In this document: positions 52,681 to 60,470 of the stretch, one piece after another
Position numbering within the stretch: the first letter of the stretch is position 1
Layout: each line of letters begins with the position of its first letter
NCBI RefSeq assembly: GCF_019097595.1
Contig: NC_080710.1
Location: forward strand, 6,841,780-6,905,779
Length of the DNA stretch: 64,000 nucleotides
DNA from: Hemibagrus wyckioides
Taxonomy: Eukaryota; Chordata; Actinopteri; Siluriformes; Bagridae
Reading direction: 5' to 3'
Notes under the pieces: model-generated
The model's input: only the letters and a program-made list of their open reading frames with translations
Told to the model about the DNA's origin: nothing
Database searches by the model: none
Made by a program: the position numbers and the translations under genes

Positions 52681-52980
52681 ATGTATTTTTGTGAACTTTG
52701 CTCTGGCAAAGCTGTGTATGCTTCAATGTTAAATGGGTAGTTTCCAGTACTTGGGTCTTATTTGGTTATGTGACTTCATGCATGCCTGTATAGATGTGGC
52801 CTGGGGCTGTCCGTTAAGCAGAAGACGTAAAAGTTTATTGCTTCTCAGCCTTTTGGCTAAGATCAAGTGTTCTCTGGTCTGGCTTTGGGCTGTGACTGTA
52901 TTCACATTGCACTTCTTAGTCTGGCTTTGAGAAGACAAGTGTGACGGAAAGGATATAAAAAAAAAGAAGAAAAAAAAAAG
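52681..52980 (+). repeat. U2-derived repeat unit, short class
   Basis: Leader sequence (gctctggcaaagctgtgtatg, gcctgtatagatgtggcc, ccgttaagcagaag) leads to a U2 5' end at 52837-52870, then the insert start with a distinctive middle (gctgtgactgtattcacatt), then gagaagacaag and a purely A/G tract (about 52957-52978), then ggggccggcc. The U2 3' half and the C-rich segment of the long class are absent. The same arrangement occurs at 1251-1440. Confidence 0.75.
52837..52870 (+). pseudogene. U2 snRNA 5'-end fragment (best preserved)
   Basis: By my alignment it has 32 of 34 identities to the U2 5' end: attgcttctcagccttttgg then ctaagatcaagtgt. Homology ends at U2 nt 34 and ttctctggtctgg follows. 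No U2 3' half lies downstream within this unit. Confidence 0.75.
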
Positions 52981-53298
52981 GGGCCGGCCTTACCCTGATC
53001 AAGCATTGTGTTTCCCCGACAAGGGTTTCCTGGTACTGCTTGCTTGTTTTTTTTTCTTTATAGCTCTGATTTCTCTTAAGTCACATATAAATCTTTCATA
53101 TTTTACTAAAGATTTCTGTGGAGAGGAACATCAATGTGTTTGATGTATTTTTATGAGATTTGCTTTGGTAAAGCTGTGTATGCTTCAATGCTAAATAGGT
53201 AGTTTCCAGGAGTTTGGTCTTATTTGCTTATATGACTTTATGCATGCTTGTATAGGTGTGGCCTGAGGCTGTCTGTTAAGCAGAGGAGTTAAAAGTTT

Positions 53299-53326
53299 AT
53301 TGCTTCTTGGCCTTTTGTTCAAGTGT
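53299..53326 (+). pseudogene. Shortened U2 snRNA 5'-end fragment
   Basis: It reads attgcttcttggccttttg then ttcaagtgt. It has the same loss of the gctaagat segment as the copy at 1695. It is followed by insert sequence of about 68 bp, after which a second U2 5' end starts at 53395. Confidence 0.6.
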
Positions 53327-53394
53327 TCTCTGGTCTGGTTTTGGGCTTTGACTTGGTTTGAGAAGGAGAATAGATGGAATGGGGTTTGTGTAGG

Positions 53395-53673
53395 ATCGCT
53401 TCTCAGGCTTTTTAGCTAGGATCTATTGTCTTCACTGGTCTGGCTTTTTGGCCTTGGTCTGGGTTCACATTACAATCCTTAGTCTGGCCTTGAGAAAGTG
53501 AATGGTTAGGTATGGATATGGGTAGGATTTGGATTGAAAAAATAAAAATCTGTTCTTATCAGTTTAATATCTGATACGTTCTCTATAGTAAGCAGATTTT
53601 TAGAGCTGGGAGCCTGAAAAGGGGCTTGCTACGGATCGGTCTGGTATTGCAGTACTTCCAGGCTTGGTGTACC
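53395..53673 (+). pseudogene. Split U2 snRNA-like sequence with a 118-bp insert
   Basis: The 5' part is 53395-53429 (atcgcttctcaggcttttta and on). The insert is 53430-53547. The 3' part starts at 53548 with atctgttcttatcagtttaa and follows U2 nt 38-75 almost exactly (one difference by my reading). It then has cagatttttagagc (the Sm-site region), gggag, ggggcttgct, ctggtattgcagtacttcca and ggtgtacc. U2 stretches around nt 76-90 and in SL III are missing. With the branch-site recognition sequence split, it cannot be a working U2 gene as written. Confidence 0.82.
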
Positions 53674-54177
53674 GTTTTCTGATATAAAATAATGGAGAAC
53701 AAATTACTGATTTACAGACTTAATTACATACTTACTTACTTACCAAATTATGTCTGCGTTCAACCCGCCCTGTTCCCTAGCCTATCTTCGCCTCCTTCTG
53801 CTCACTACTGTCAGTTGTTTCACGGCAACCTTTCCCCACCCTTTCTCCACTCAACCAACCCAAGGGGCCGGCCTTACCCTCATTGAGTATTGTGTTTCTC
53901 CGACAAGGGTTTCCTTTTCGTGCTCGGCTTTTTTCTTTATAGTGCTGGTTTCTCTTAAGTCATGCATAAATCTTTCACCTTTTATTAAATATTTCTGTGG
54001 AGAGGAACATCAATGAGTTTGATGTATTTTTGTGAGCTTTGCTCTGGCAAAGCTGTGTATGCTTCAACGTTAAATGGGTAGTTTCCATGAGTTGGGTCTT
54101 ATTTGCTTATGTGACTTTATGCATGCCTGTATAAGTGTGGCCTGAGGCTGTCCGTTAAGCAGAGGAGATAAAAGTTT

Positions 54178-54211
54178 ATTGCTTCTTGGCCTTTTGGCTA
54201 AGATTAAGTGT
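54178..54211 (+). pseudogene. U2 snRNA 5'-end fragment
   Basis: It reads attgcttcttggccttttgg then ctaagattaagtgt, without the internal deletion seen at 53299. The insert start ttctctggtctgg follows directly, then a second U2 5' end at 54280. Confidence 0.65.
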
Positions 54212-54279
54212 TCTCTGGTCTGGTTTTGGGTTTTGACTGGGTTTAAGAAGGAGAATAGATGGAATGGGGTTTGTGTAGG

Positions 54280-54549
54280 ATCGCTTCTCAGGCTTTTTAG
54301 CTAGGATCTATTGTGTTCGCTGGTCTGGCTTTTTGGCCTTGGTCTGGGTTCACGTTACAATCCTTAGTCTGGCCTTGAGAAGGCGAATGGTTAGGTATGG
54401 ATATGTGTAGGATTTGGATTGAAAAAGAAATCTGTTCTTATCAGTTCAATATCTGATACGTCCTATATATTAAACAGATTTTTAGAGCTGGGAGCCAAAA
54501 AATGTGCTTGCTACACCTGGTATTGCAGTGTTTCTAGGCTTGGTGCACC
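54280..54549 (+). pseudogene. Split U2 snRNA-like sequence with a 114-bp insert
   Basis: The 5' part is 54280-54315, the insert 54316-54429, and U2 resumes at 54430 (atctgttcttatcagttcaa, then tatctgatacgtcc). It continues through tatatattaaacagattttt (U2 nt about 86-102, including the Sm-like site), gagctgggag, gtgcttgct, cctggtattgcagtgtttc and ggtgcacc. It preserves the U2 order but lacks the GUAGUA core and parts of SL IIb and SL III. Confidence 0.82.
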
Positions 54550-54802
54550 ATTTTCTGATGTAAAATGAAGGAGAAAATATGACTGAATTACTGATTTACT
54601 GACTTATTTACGTACTCATTTATTTACCAAATTATATCTGTGTTCAAACCGCCCTGTTCCCTAGCCTATTTTCACCTCCTTCTGCTCACTACTGTCAGTT
54701 GTTGCTCGTCAACCTTTCCCCCTCCCTTTCTCCACTCAACCCACCCAAGGGGCCGGCCTTACCCTCATTGAGCATAGTGTTTCTCCGACAAGGGTTTCCT
54801 GG

Positions 54803-54805
<3 letters not shown>

Positions 54806-54862
<57 letters not shown>
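54806..54862. repeat. T-tract followed by (AT)n microsatellite
   Basis: About 26 consecutive T (54806-54831) are followed by an AT dinucleotide run to about 54862. It lies where sister units have tttcttta, so it is a local expansion in this unit only. Confidence 0.95.
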
Positions 54863-54864
<2 letters not shown>

Positions 54865-55097
54865 TTGGTTTCTCTTAAGTCGTGCATAAATCTTTCACCT
54901 TTTATTAAAGATTTCTGTGGAGAGGAGCATTGATGAGTTTGATGCGTTTTTGTGAGCTTTGTTCTGGCAAAGCTGTCTATGCTTCAATGTTAAATGGGTA
55001 TTTTCCAGAAGTTGGGTCTTATTTGGTTATGTGAGTTTATGCATGCCTGTATAGGTGTGGCCTGAGGCTGTCCGTTAAGCAGAGGAGATAAAAGTTT

Positions 55098-55131
55098 ATT
55101 GCTTCTTGGCCTATTAGCTAAGATCAAGTGT
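55098..55131 (+). pseudogene. U2 snRNA 5'-end fragment
   Basis: It reads attgcttcttggcctattag then ctaagatcaagtgt, U2 nt 1-34 with four changes by my reading. The insert start ttctctggtctgg follows. Confidence 0.65.
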
Positions 55132-55199
55132 TCTCTGGTCTGGTTTTGGGCTTTGACTGGGTTTGAGAAGGAGAATAGATGTAATGGGGTTCGTGTAGG

Positions 55200-55235
55200 A
55201 TCGCTTCTCAGGCTTTTTAGCTAGGATCTATTGTG
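55200..55235 (+). pseudogene. U2 snRNA 5'-end fragment (second copy in the unit)
   Basis: It starts atcgcttctcaggcttttta, then gctaggatctattgtg, identical in form to 1791, 53395 and 54280. The U2 3' half is absent because the unit is broken at about 55303 by satellite sequence. Confidence 0.65.
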
Positions 55236-55302
55236 TTCACTGGTCTGGCTTTTTGGCCTTGGTTTGGGTTCACGTTACAATCCTTAGTCCGGCCTTGAGA
55301 AG

Positions 55303-55735
55303 ACTAAAAATACCAAAATTCATATTTTTATCACTTTCCTATATTTCTTATGAATTTTGGTATTTTAATGTAATCAATCACCTTTCATATCATAGTTGAC
55401 TCCAAATGTGAAAAAGTCAAAGAAAACTGCCCCATTCAGCTGCAACATGCAACGGTCTTTCCCTTGCTTGTAGAGCGCTGAGACTTGTGGAATCGCATTT
55501 TCAGCGCCAGAGAAGCACAATGCAGAGAGCACAGTGCGCTGAGGCAGGAAACGAGCCAGTTCGATGAAAAATGATGAAAGTTGACTATGTTAAGTGAATT
55601 GTCATGGAATTTCCATGTTCCTTATGATTTTTTGCACTTTAATGTAATAAATCAAATTTCATATCAAAATTCACATATTTTTTTTATCACTATTCCCTTG
55701 TTGCTTAATAATTTTTGCATTTTAATGTGTAATGT
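55303..55735. repeat. Solitary diverged satellite monomer
   Basis: The order of blocks matches the 375-bp satellite: ttcatatc, gttgactccaaatgtg, cccattcagctgca, gtagagcgctgagacttg, tggaatcgcattttcagc, gaggcaggaaacgag, then gttcgatgaaaaatgatga and an AT-rich tail. It shows many more differences than array members and a deletion in the cacatgcgattgtctgaaaa area. The outer inverted-repeat arms GCGCTGA/TCAGCGC are intact; the inner TGCG is TGTG. Confidence 0.9.
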
Positions 55736-55980
55736 GGCAGGCAAAGTTATAATTATTGAGTGTGATGAAGTTATATCTTTAAGCCAAAACAGAAATGTTG
55801 GGGACTTAGGGGGGGTTTGGGAAGTGTGTCATAAAACATTTCACATTCCTGTGTACCTCCCCCTCTTCAATGAGGCAATGGTGGAACTATTTTCTGGATC
55901 TCACCAAGAATGTACATTATTTTACCCTTCAGGTTCTAATCTCAAGGCATACTGAACAAATATGATGATATACTTACTGA
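55736..55980. other. Unassigned sequence between the satellite copy and the BEL/Pao relic
   Basis: I recognise no element here. A plus-strand frame reads through much of it (ending near 55955; PVYLPLFNEAMVELF is the most protein-like stretch). It could be a decayed upstream part of the following retrotransposon, but I cannot match it to Gag. Confidence 0.4.
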
Positions 55981-55994
55981 GGATTATTATCTCA

Positions 55995-56757
55995 AAGCTG
56001 CCCTACAAATAGCGTGGAAGACGGAGAGCCCATGCTTATGAGTATGAGGAGCACAGTCTGAGAGAAGCCAAGTTTATTCAGCTAGTGGACTTTGTTGACC
56101 GACAAGCAAAGGTAATATCAAATCCACTCTTTGGATATTTGGATGCTTTGTTGGTGATAAGAAAAAATCTAACAAGTCTCTTCAATGAACCAAGCAGAAA
56201 AAGGAAGTAAAAAAGGCAGCAGATTTGTAACTGATGTGGAGCATGTTGGTGGTAATCAAAAGGATTTGACTACGACAATTCATGGTGGATCAGTTATCAG
56301 TGCTTTCACTAAACCTTGTGCATATTGTGAGAAAAGCCATACCTTGGAACAATGTTACCAGTTCAGCGCTAAGCAATATAAGGACAAGCCATATAAGGAC
56401 TTTTTGAGAAAGAACAGATTTCGCTTTGGGTGCCTAGTGAAAGGACACGTTAGCAGAGTCTGTACAAGAAGAGTCACTTGTCACTTGTGTGCAAAGAGAC
56501 ATCCGAGCATGTTACACATGGCCACACAATTCAAAGCTCATGAGAAAGCAACAGTAAAAGTTGACAAAACTGAAACAGTTAATACTTTACCTGCCACAAT
56601 GAATCATGAAACAAGTGCATGTACTGGGGCCAGAGACAACTGTATTCTTGCCATAGTACCTGTTAGAATAAAGTCCAAGAAGAGTGATAAGGCAGTGGAA
56701 GTGTATGCATTTCTGGACCCAGGCAGCTCTGCAGATCAAGGTAGAAAGGTGACATGA
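55995..56757 (+). pseudogene. Gag C-terminus, zinc knuckles and start of protease (BEL/Pao)
   Basis: The upstream part (about 56030-56180, frames broken) reads YEYEEHSLREAKFIQLVDFV, which resembles the end of the Pao-type Gag domain. The open frame from 56185 (190 residues) has a CAYCEKSHTLEQC cluster at residues 45-57, a knuckle-like C83-LVKGH-C93 that has lost its first Cys (FGCL instead of CxxCL), and CHLCAKRHPSMLH at 99-111. Near its end is FLDPGSSA (177-183), the aspartic protease active-site motif in a Pro variant. The frame then ends prematurely, with a deletion just after it. Not functional. Confidence 0.8.
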
Positions 56758-56794
56758 TGCTGAGCACCATGTAATCTAGGACACAAGTAGAAAG

Positions 56795-57229
56795 TTGATT
56801 TGGAGATCAGTGGACTGGAAGAAAACAACTTCTGTTGAGCTTTCAAAAGTGTTTACCCAAAAGAGTATTCCAGTGTCAAGGAAAAACATTCCACGACAAC
56901 ACGACATTGATAAGTGGCCTTATGTCAGTGAAGTGAAATTGCCTCACTTAGATACTGAAGTTGAAATCCTCATAGGCAACAAGGAATACAAGCTTCTAGA
57001 ACCATGGAAAGTAATAAACAGTAAGCACAATGGGCCATATGCAGTAAGGACTGCTCTTGGATGGACTTTGAATGAATTTCAAGATCAGTTTGAAAGAGCA
57101 ACCTGTTACACGAAGAGGAATCCTGTCATTTACAAGTTCTATCTATGTCACCTTGGGTTTTCTTGCACCAGTTATACTACCAGCAAAGATTATATAATGC
57201 AGCAGTTGTGCAAAGAAAGACCGGCGTAG
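56795..57229 (+). pseudogene. BEL/Pao protease-to-RT connecting region
   Basis: The frame contains FTQKSIPVSRKNIPRQ, DIDKWPY, VKLPHLDTEVEILIGN and [15 protein letters not shown], the conserved block that follows the protease in Pao-type polyproteins. The end of the frame ([15 protein letters not shown]) is less clear. The fingers and palm of reverse transcriptase should follow but are missing from this copy. Confidence 0.8.
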
Positions 57230-57339
57230 GACAATGACATTCCTGCACAGTTCGCAAAAGAATAGAAAACCTTGATGCAACAATCTGTTGTTGCATCATT
57301 TGAGTGAGTTCAGTGTAGCAAGATGCATAAAACCAATTG

Positions 57340-57904
57340 ACTTTGGGGTACAGCAACAGCACAACTTCATCACTTCTCAGATGCAGGTGAAGCAGGTATG
57401 GAGTTGTCTCATAGCTCAGATTGGTAAATGCTGATGGATTTACCAATGGACCTTGTGCTTAAATGATGGGGAAGTCTCATGTAGCACCACTGAAGCAGAC
57501 CACCATTCCACGTATGGAGCTGACTGCAGCAGTGGTTGCTGTGAACACCGACAAGATGCTGAATAGTGAAATGGAACTAGAATTACTTAAATATGTATTC
57601 TGGACTGACAGTACAACTGTACTGAGATATACTGACAGTGAAAGACTTCAGTTCAAAACTTTTGTTGCGAATAGAGCGTCATACAATAAGAATAAGAGAG
57701 TCAACCAAGCCACAGCAGTGGAGGTATGTCACTACCTCACAAAATCACGCTGATTGTGCATCCAGAGGTCTTTCATGTGAAAAGTTCATGAAGACCACAA
57801 ACTGGATCCATGGACTTTCCTTTCTTAAAGAACCAGAGAGTATGTGGTCTGAGAAAATTCTGGATTCCATCTGCAAATTCCATTGTGAGGAAGTTTCTCT
57901 CTAG
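57340..57904 (+). pseudogene. BEL/Pao RNase H region
   Basis: It begins with a frame-broken stretch encoding HHFSDAGEAG-like sequence (around 57366-57396, the first RNase H Asp). It continues in the frame from 57463 with KSHVAPLKQTTIPRMELTAA, VFWTDSTTVLRY and FKTFVANRAS. After a frameshift near 57690 it reads QWRYVTTSQNHADCASRGLS. These are the Pao-type RNase H motifs with catalytic Asp and Glu positions visible. Two frameshifts and the loss of the upstream RT make it inactive. Confidence 0.8.
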
Positions 57905-58405
57905 GTGTGTGACATGTAGAAAGATCAGAGCAAAGGCTGGTGAACAAAAGATGTCTGAACTGCCGCAGGACAGAGTGGTACCAGATCAACCACCCTTTAC
58001 AGCTGTAGGGCTAGATTATTTTGGACCGTTTGAAGTTAAACAAGGTCGGAGCAACGTTAAAAGATATGGTGTATTGTTTACTTGTTTGACAACAAGAGCT
58101 GTGCATATTGAAGTTGCAGAGACATTGGACACAGACTCCTGTTTGAATGCCAAATCCGACACTTTGTGAGCAGGAGAGGTCAGGTGTCTATCATGAGAAG
58201 TGACAATGGTACTAACTTTATAGGTGCTGAGATTGAACTACAGCAAGCCATTCAACAATGGAATCAGTTGAAAATTGAGACCATTCTCATGCAAAAGGGA
58301 ATACCGTGGATATTCAACCCACCTTCTGGGTCTCATTTTGGTGGAATATGGGAAAGACAGATAAGATCAGTAAGAAAGATTCTGAGATCTGTACTGAAGG
58401 AGTAG
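57870..58405 (+). pseudogene. BEL/Pao integrase
   Basis: A CVTCRK motif (57906-57923) is the Cys pair of the N-terminal HHCC zinc domain. The catalytic core has GLDYFGPF (first Asp) and TRAVHIEVAE in the first frame (to about 58150). After a frameshift near 58150-58166 come MRSDNGTNFIGA (second Asp), then FNPPSGSHFGGIWERQIR (catalytic Glu). The DDE triad is therefore present but spread over two frames. The frame ends at 58405. Confidence 0.85.
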
Positions 58406-58429
58406 ACACTTACTGATGAGAGTTTGCAT

Positions 58430-58890
58430 ACATTCCTGTGTGAAGTGGAAGCAATAATAAAATGATCGACCACTTACCATTGGTACAGTTGATCCCACAG
58501 ATCTGGAACCCTTAACACCCAATCATCTGTTGTTAATAAAAAGGCAACCAAACTTGCCTCCTGGACTTTTCAAAAAAGAGGACATATATGCTCGTTGCAG
58601 ATGGAAACAAATTCAGTACCTTTCTGACTTGTTTTGAAAGCGGTGGGTACATGAATATTTGCCTTTGCTCCAGGAGCGTCACAAATGGACTTAAGTGAGA
58701 AAAAAACCTTTCAGTTGGAGATGTTGTTTTGATAATTGATGACTCGTCTCCAAGAAATTCATGGGTCTGTGGAAGAATAGTAAAAGTGTTCCCAGATAAA
58801 AAAGGACTTGTAAGACGTGGGTTAGTTAAAACCAAGACTAATACCCTGGAAAGGCCCACTGACAAGTTATGCCTTATATATGAAATTAAG
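58430..58890 (+). pseudogene. BEL/Pao domain downstream of integrase
   Basis: Frame-broken remnants read [63 protein letters not shown] and RRGLVKTK. These match the C-terminal region that follows integrase in Pao-type elements (DUF5641-like). Several stops interrupt it. The retroelement coding relic ends near 58890; the following roughly 90 bp is AT-rich and unassigned. Confidence 0.75.
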
Positions 58891-58983
58891 TGAGGATGAT
58901 ATAATTGTATCTGTGTGGACTAGCTTCATTTAATGCTACATACTCATTTGTTTTAATTTATGTTTCTGTTAAACACATTACAG

Positions 58984-59425
58984 CGATCAGCCATAACATT
59001 ATGATGATATTATAATATTGTGTTTGTCCCTCTTTTGCTGCCAAAACAGCCCATAATGGGTCACATCATGGACTCCACTAGATCCCTGAAGATATGCTTT
59101 GGTGTCTGGCACCAAGATGTTAGCAGCAAGTCCTATAAGTTGCAAGGTGGGGCCTCCATGCATCTCCACAGATGTTCAACTGGATTGAGAAAACTGCGAT
59201 GCACTGTGTATTCTGACACATTTCTATCAGAACCAGCATTAACTTCTTCAGCAATTTGAGCAACAAATTAGCTTGTCTGTTGGATTGGATCACATGGGCC
59301 AGCCTTCACTCTCCACGTGCATCCATCCAAGCCTTGGCCACCCATGACCCTCTCACAAGTTCACCACTGTTCCTTCCTTGGACCACTTTTGATAGCTACT
59401 GACAACTGCAGACCGGGAACACCAG
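58984..59425 (-). mobile_element. Tc1-like transposon remnant (different family), internally deleted and truncated
   Basis: The plus-strand start gatcagccataacattatga is the terminal region of a common fish Tc1-like family. The next segment (tttgctgccaaaacagccc, then ggcaccaagatgttagcagc) is the 3' coding end read backwards. At about 59186 it jumps from gattgaga to aactgcgatgcactgtgtat, a large internal deletion. It then covers the transposase linker and HTH region (QKWSKEGTVV on the minus strand) and stops near 59425 without the second terminus. Stops interrupt the reading. Confidence 0.75.
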
Positions 59426-59599
59426 GTGATGACTTAGCTACTAGATGGAGCGTTTAGCCTGTTAGTATGCTCCCTGGTCTTGGCTCTGATTAACTAAACC
59501 TGTTCTGAGACTATGTGCTATAGAAATGAGAGCAGCACCGTGCCAAGTGGAATGGACACCATCCCACCCTAACAGGCTAGCCTTGTCCTCAGTCAGTCA
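59426..59599. other. Unassigned sequence upstream of the LINE fragment
   Basis: The 3' half (from about 59480) may already belong to the LINE, but it gives no clear reverse-transcriptase reading. No other element is recognised. Confidence 0.4.
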
Positions 59600-60330
59600 G
59601 TCCAGATCAGGAACAGCATTTCCAGCACCACCACGCTGAGTACTGGAGCTCCTCAGGGCTGTGTGCTCAGTCCACTGCTGTTCACTCTGCTGACTCACGA
59701 CTGTGCAGCAATGCACAGATCCAACCACATTGTCAAGTTCACCGATGACATGACCGTGGTGGGTCTCATCAGCAAGAACGATGAGTCAGCTTACAGAGAG
59801 GAGATGCAGCAGCTAACAGCACGGTGTAGAGCCAACAACCTGTCTCTGAACGTCGACAAGACTAAAGAGATGGTTGTTGACGTCAGGAGAGCACAGAGTG
59901 ACCATTCTCCACTGTCCATCGACGGATCCTCTGTGGAGATCGTCAAGAGCACCAAATTCCTTGGTGTTCATCTGGCAGAGAACATCACCTGGTCACTCAA
60001 CACCAGCTCCATCACCAAGAAAGCCCAGCAGCACCTCTACTTCCTGAGGAGGTTGAGGAAAGCCCATCTCCCTTCCCCCATCCTGACTGTGTTCTACAGA
60101 GGGACCATAGAGAGTGTTCTGAGCAGCTGCATTACTGCCTGGTTTGGGAACTGCACCGTCTTGGATTGCAAGACCCTTCAGCAGATAGTGAGGACAGCTG
60201 AGAAGATCATCGGAGTCCCTCTCCCCTCTATCAAGGACATTTACACTGCACGCTGCATACGCAAAGTTAACAGCATTGTGGGTGACCCCACATACCTCAA
60301 GCCATCAGGCTCCTCAACACCCAGGACTGA
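59600..60330 (+). pseudogene. LINE reverse transcriptase C-terminal half
   Basis: Motifs in order: STGAPQGCVLSPLLFTL (RT block 4), KFTDDMTVVG (catalytic block, normally FADD; the two Asp remain), [48 protein letters not shown] and [19 protein letters not shown]. The frame from 59600 runs to a stop at 60382. The natural C-terminus, however, is in another frame: after DPTYLK, about 35 codons are lost, and QAIRLLNTQD followed by TGA (60328-60330) lies one frame off. Truncated at the 5' end, so no endonuclease. Confidence 0.82.
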
Positions 60331-60340
60331 ACTGTACAAA

Positions 60341-60341
60341 A

Positions 60342-60372
<31 letters not shown>

Positions 60373-60429
60373 TCTGGACTGAACTGTACATAACTATCTG
60401 TCCCTCACACACACATACACACACCCACA

Positions 60430-60468
<39 letters not shown>

Positions 60469-60470
60469 AC
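60341..60470. repeat. (TC)n/(AC)n microsatellite with duplicated LINE end
   Basis: Two TC/AC runs (60341-60374 and about 60405-60470) are separated by a copy of ctggactgaactgtacat, which also precedes the first run at about 60322-60338. The LINE stop-codon region has therefore been tandemly duplicated together with the microsatellite. Confidence 0.9.

Larger units (their letters stand above)
52981..53866 (+). repeat. U2-derived repeat unit, long class (about 885 bp)
   Basis: Measured from one ggggccggcc landmark (about 52980) to the next (about 53864), the unit contains the leader, a shortened U2 5' fragment (53299-53326), insert sequence, a second U2 5' end with insert and U2 3' half (53395-53673), and then a spacer with an ACTT-rich stretch and a C-rich stretch (cgccctgttccctagccta, then ctttccccaccctttctcc). 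Open frames in it are short and not conserved between units. Confidence 0.8.
53867..54751 (+). repeat. U2-derived repeat unit, long class (second tandem copy)
   Basis: The organisation is the same as in the preceding unit, offset by about 885 bp (ggggccggcc at about 53864 and 54749). It holds a U2 5' fragment at 54178-54211 and the split U2 at 54280-54549. Point differences and small indels are scattered evenly, as expected for old tandem copies under no coding constraint. Confidence 0.8.
54752..55302 (+). repeat. U2-derived repeat unit, truncated by the satellite junction
   Basis: This is the third plus-strand unit, with the leader, a U2 5' fragment at 55098-55131, a second U2 5' end at 55200-55235, and insert sequence up to ccttgagaag. 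There it joins satellite sequence at actaaaaataccaaaattca. The same junction (gagaagactaaaaa) is at the left edge of the main array, around 1888-1901. Confidence 0.8.
55981..58890 (+). mobile_element. Degenerate BEL/Pao-type LTR retrotransposon (internal region, no LTRs seen)
   Basis: The plus-strand segments appear in Gag-Pol order: Gag C-terminal region with zinc knuckles, aspartic protease, a protease-to-RT connecting part, RNase H, integrase, and the C-terminal domain after integrase. The order and motifs (CLxxGH knuckle, LDPGSSA, IPRMELTAA, WTDSTTVLRY, LDYFGPF, SDNGTNF, GGIWERQI) are those of the BEL/Pao (Pao-like) group. No long terminal repeats, primer-binding site or polypurine tract were identified. 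The reverse transcriptase palm (YxDD region) is absent, and frames are broken many times, so it is a dead copy. Confidence 0.85.

Noticed and set aside
53750..54016. Plus-strand frame of 88 codons in a U2-derived unit, and related frames at 52030-52331
   Set aside because: The frame is not kept between sister units; it is open by chance in the C-rich spacer.
54316..54429. The insert in U2 as a spliceosomal intron (GT near its start, AG near its end), as known for some fungal U2 and U6 genes
   Set aside because: The GT and AG are not kept in the sister copies (for example 53430-53547), and the U2 parts carry further deletions, so splicing would not restore U2.
55581..55955. Frame of 124 codons spanning the solitary satellite copy and the following sequence
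   Set aside because: Its first half is satellite DNA and the second half has no recognisable domain; it is most likely fortuitous.
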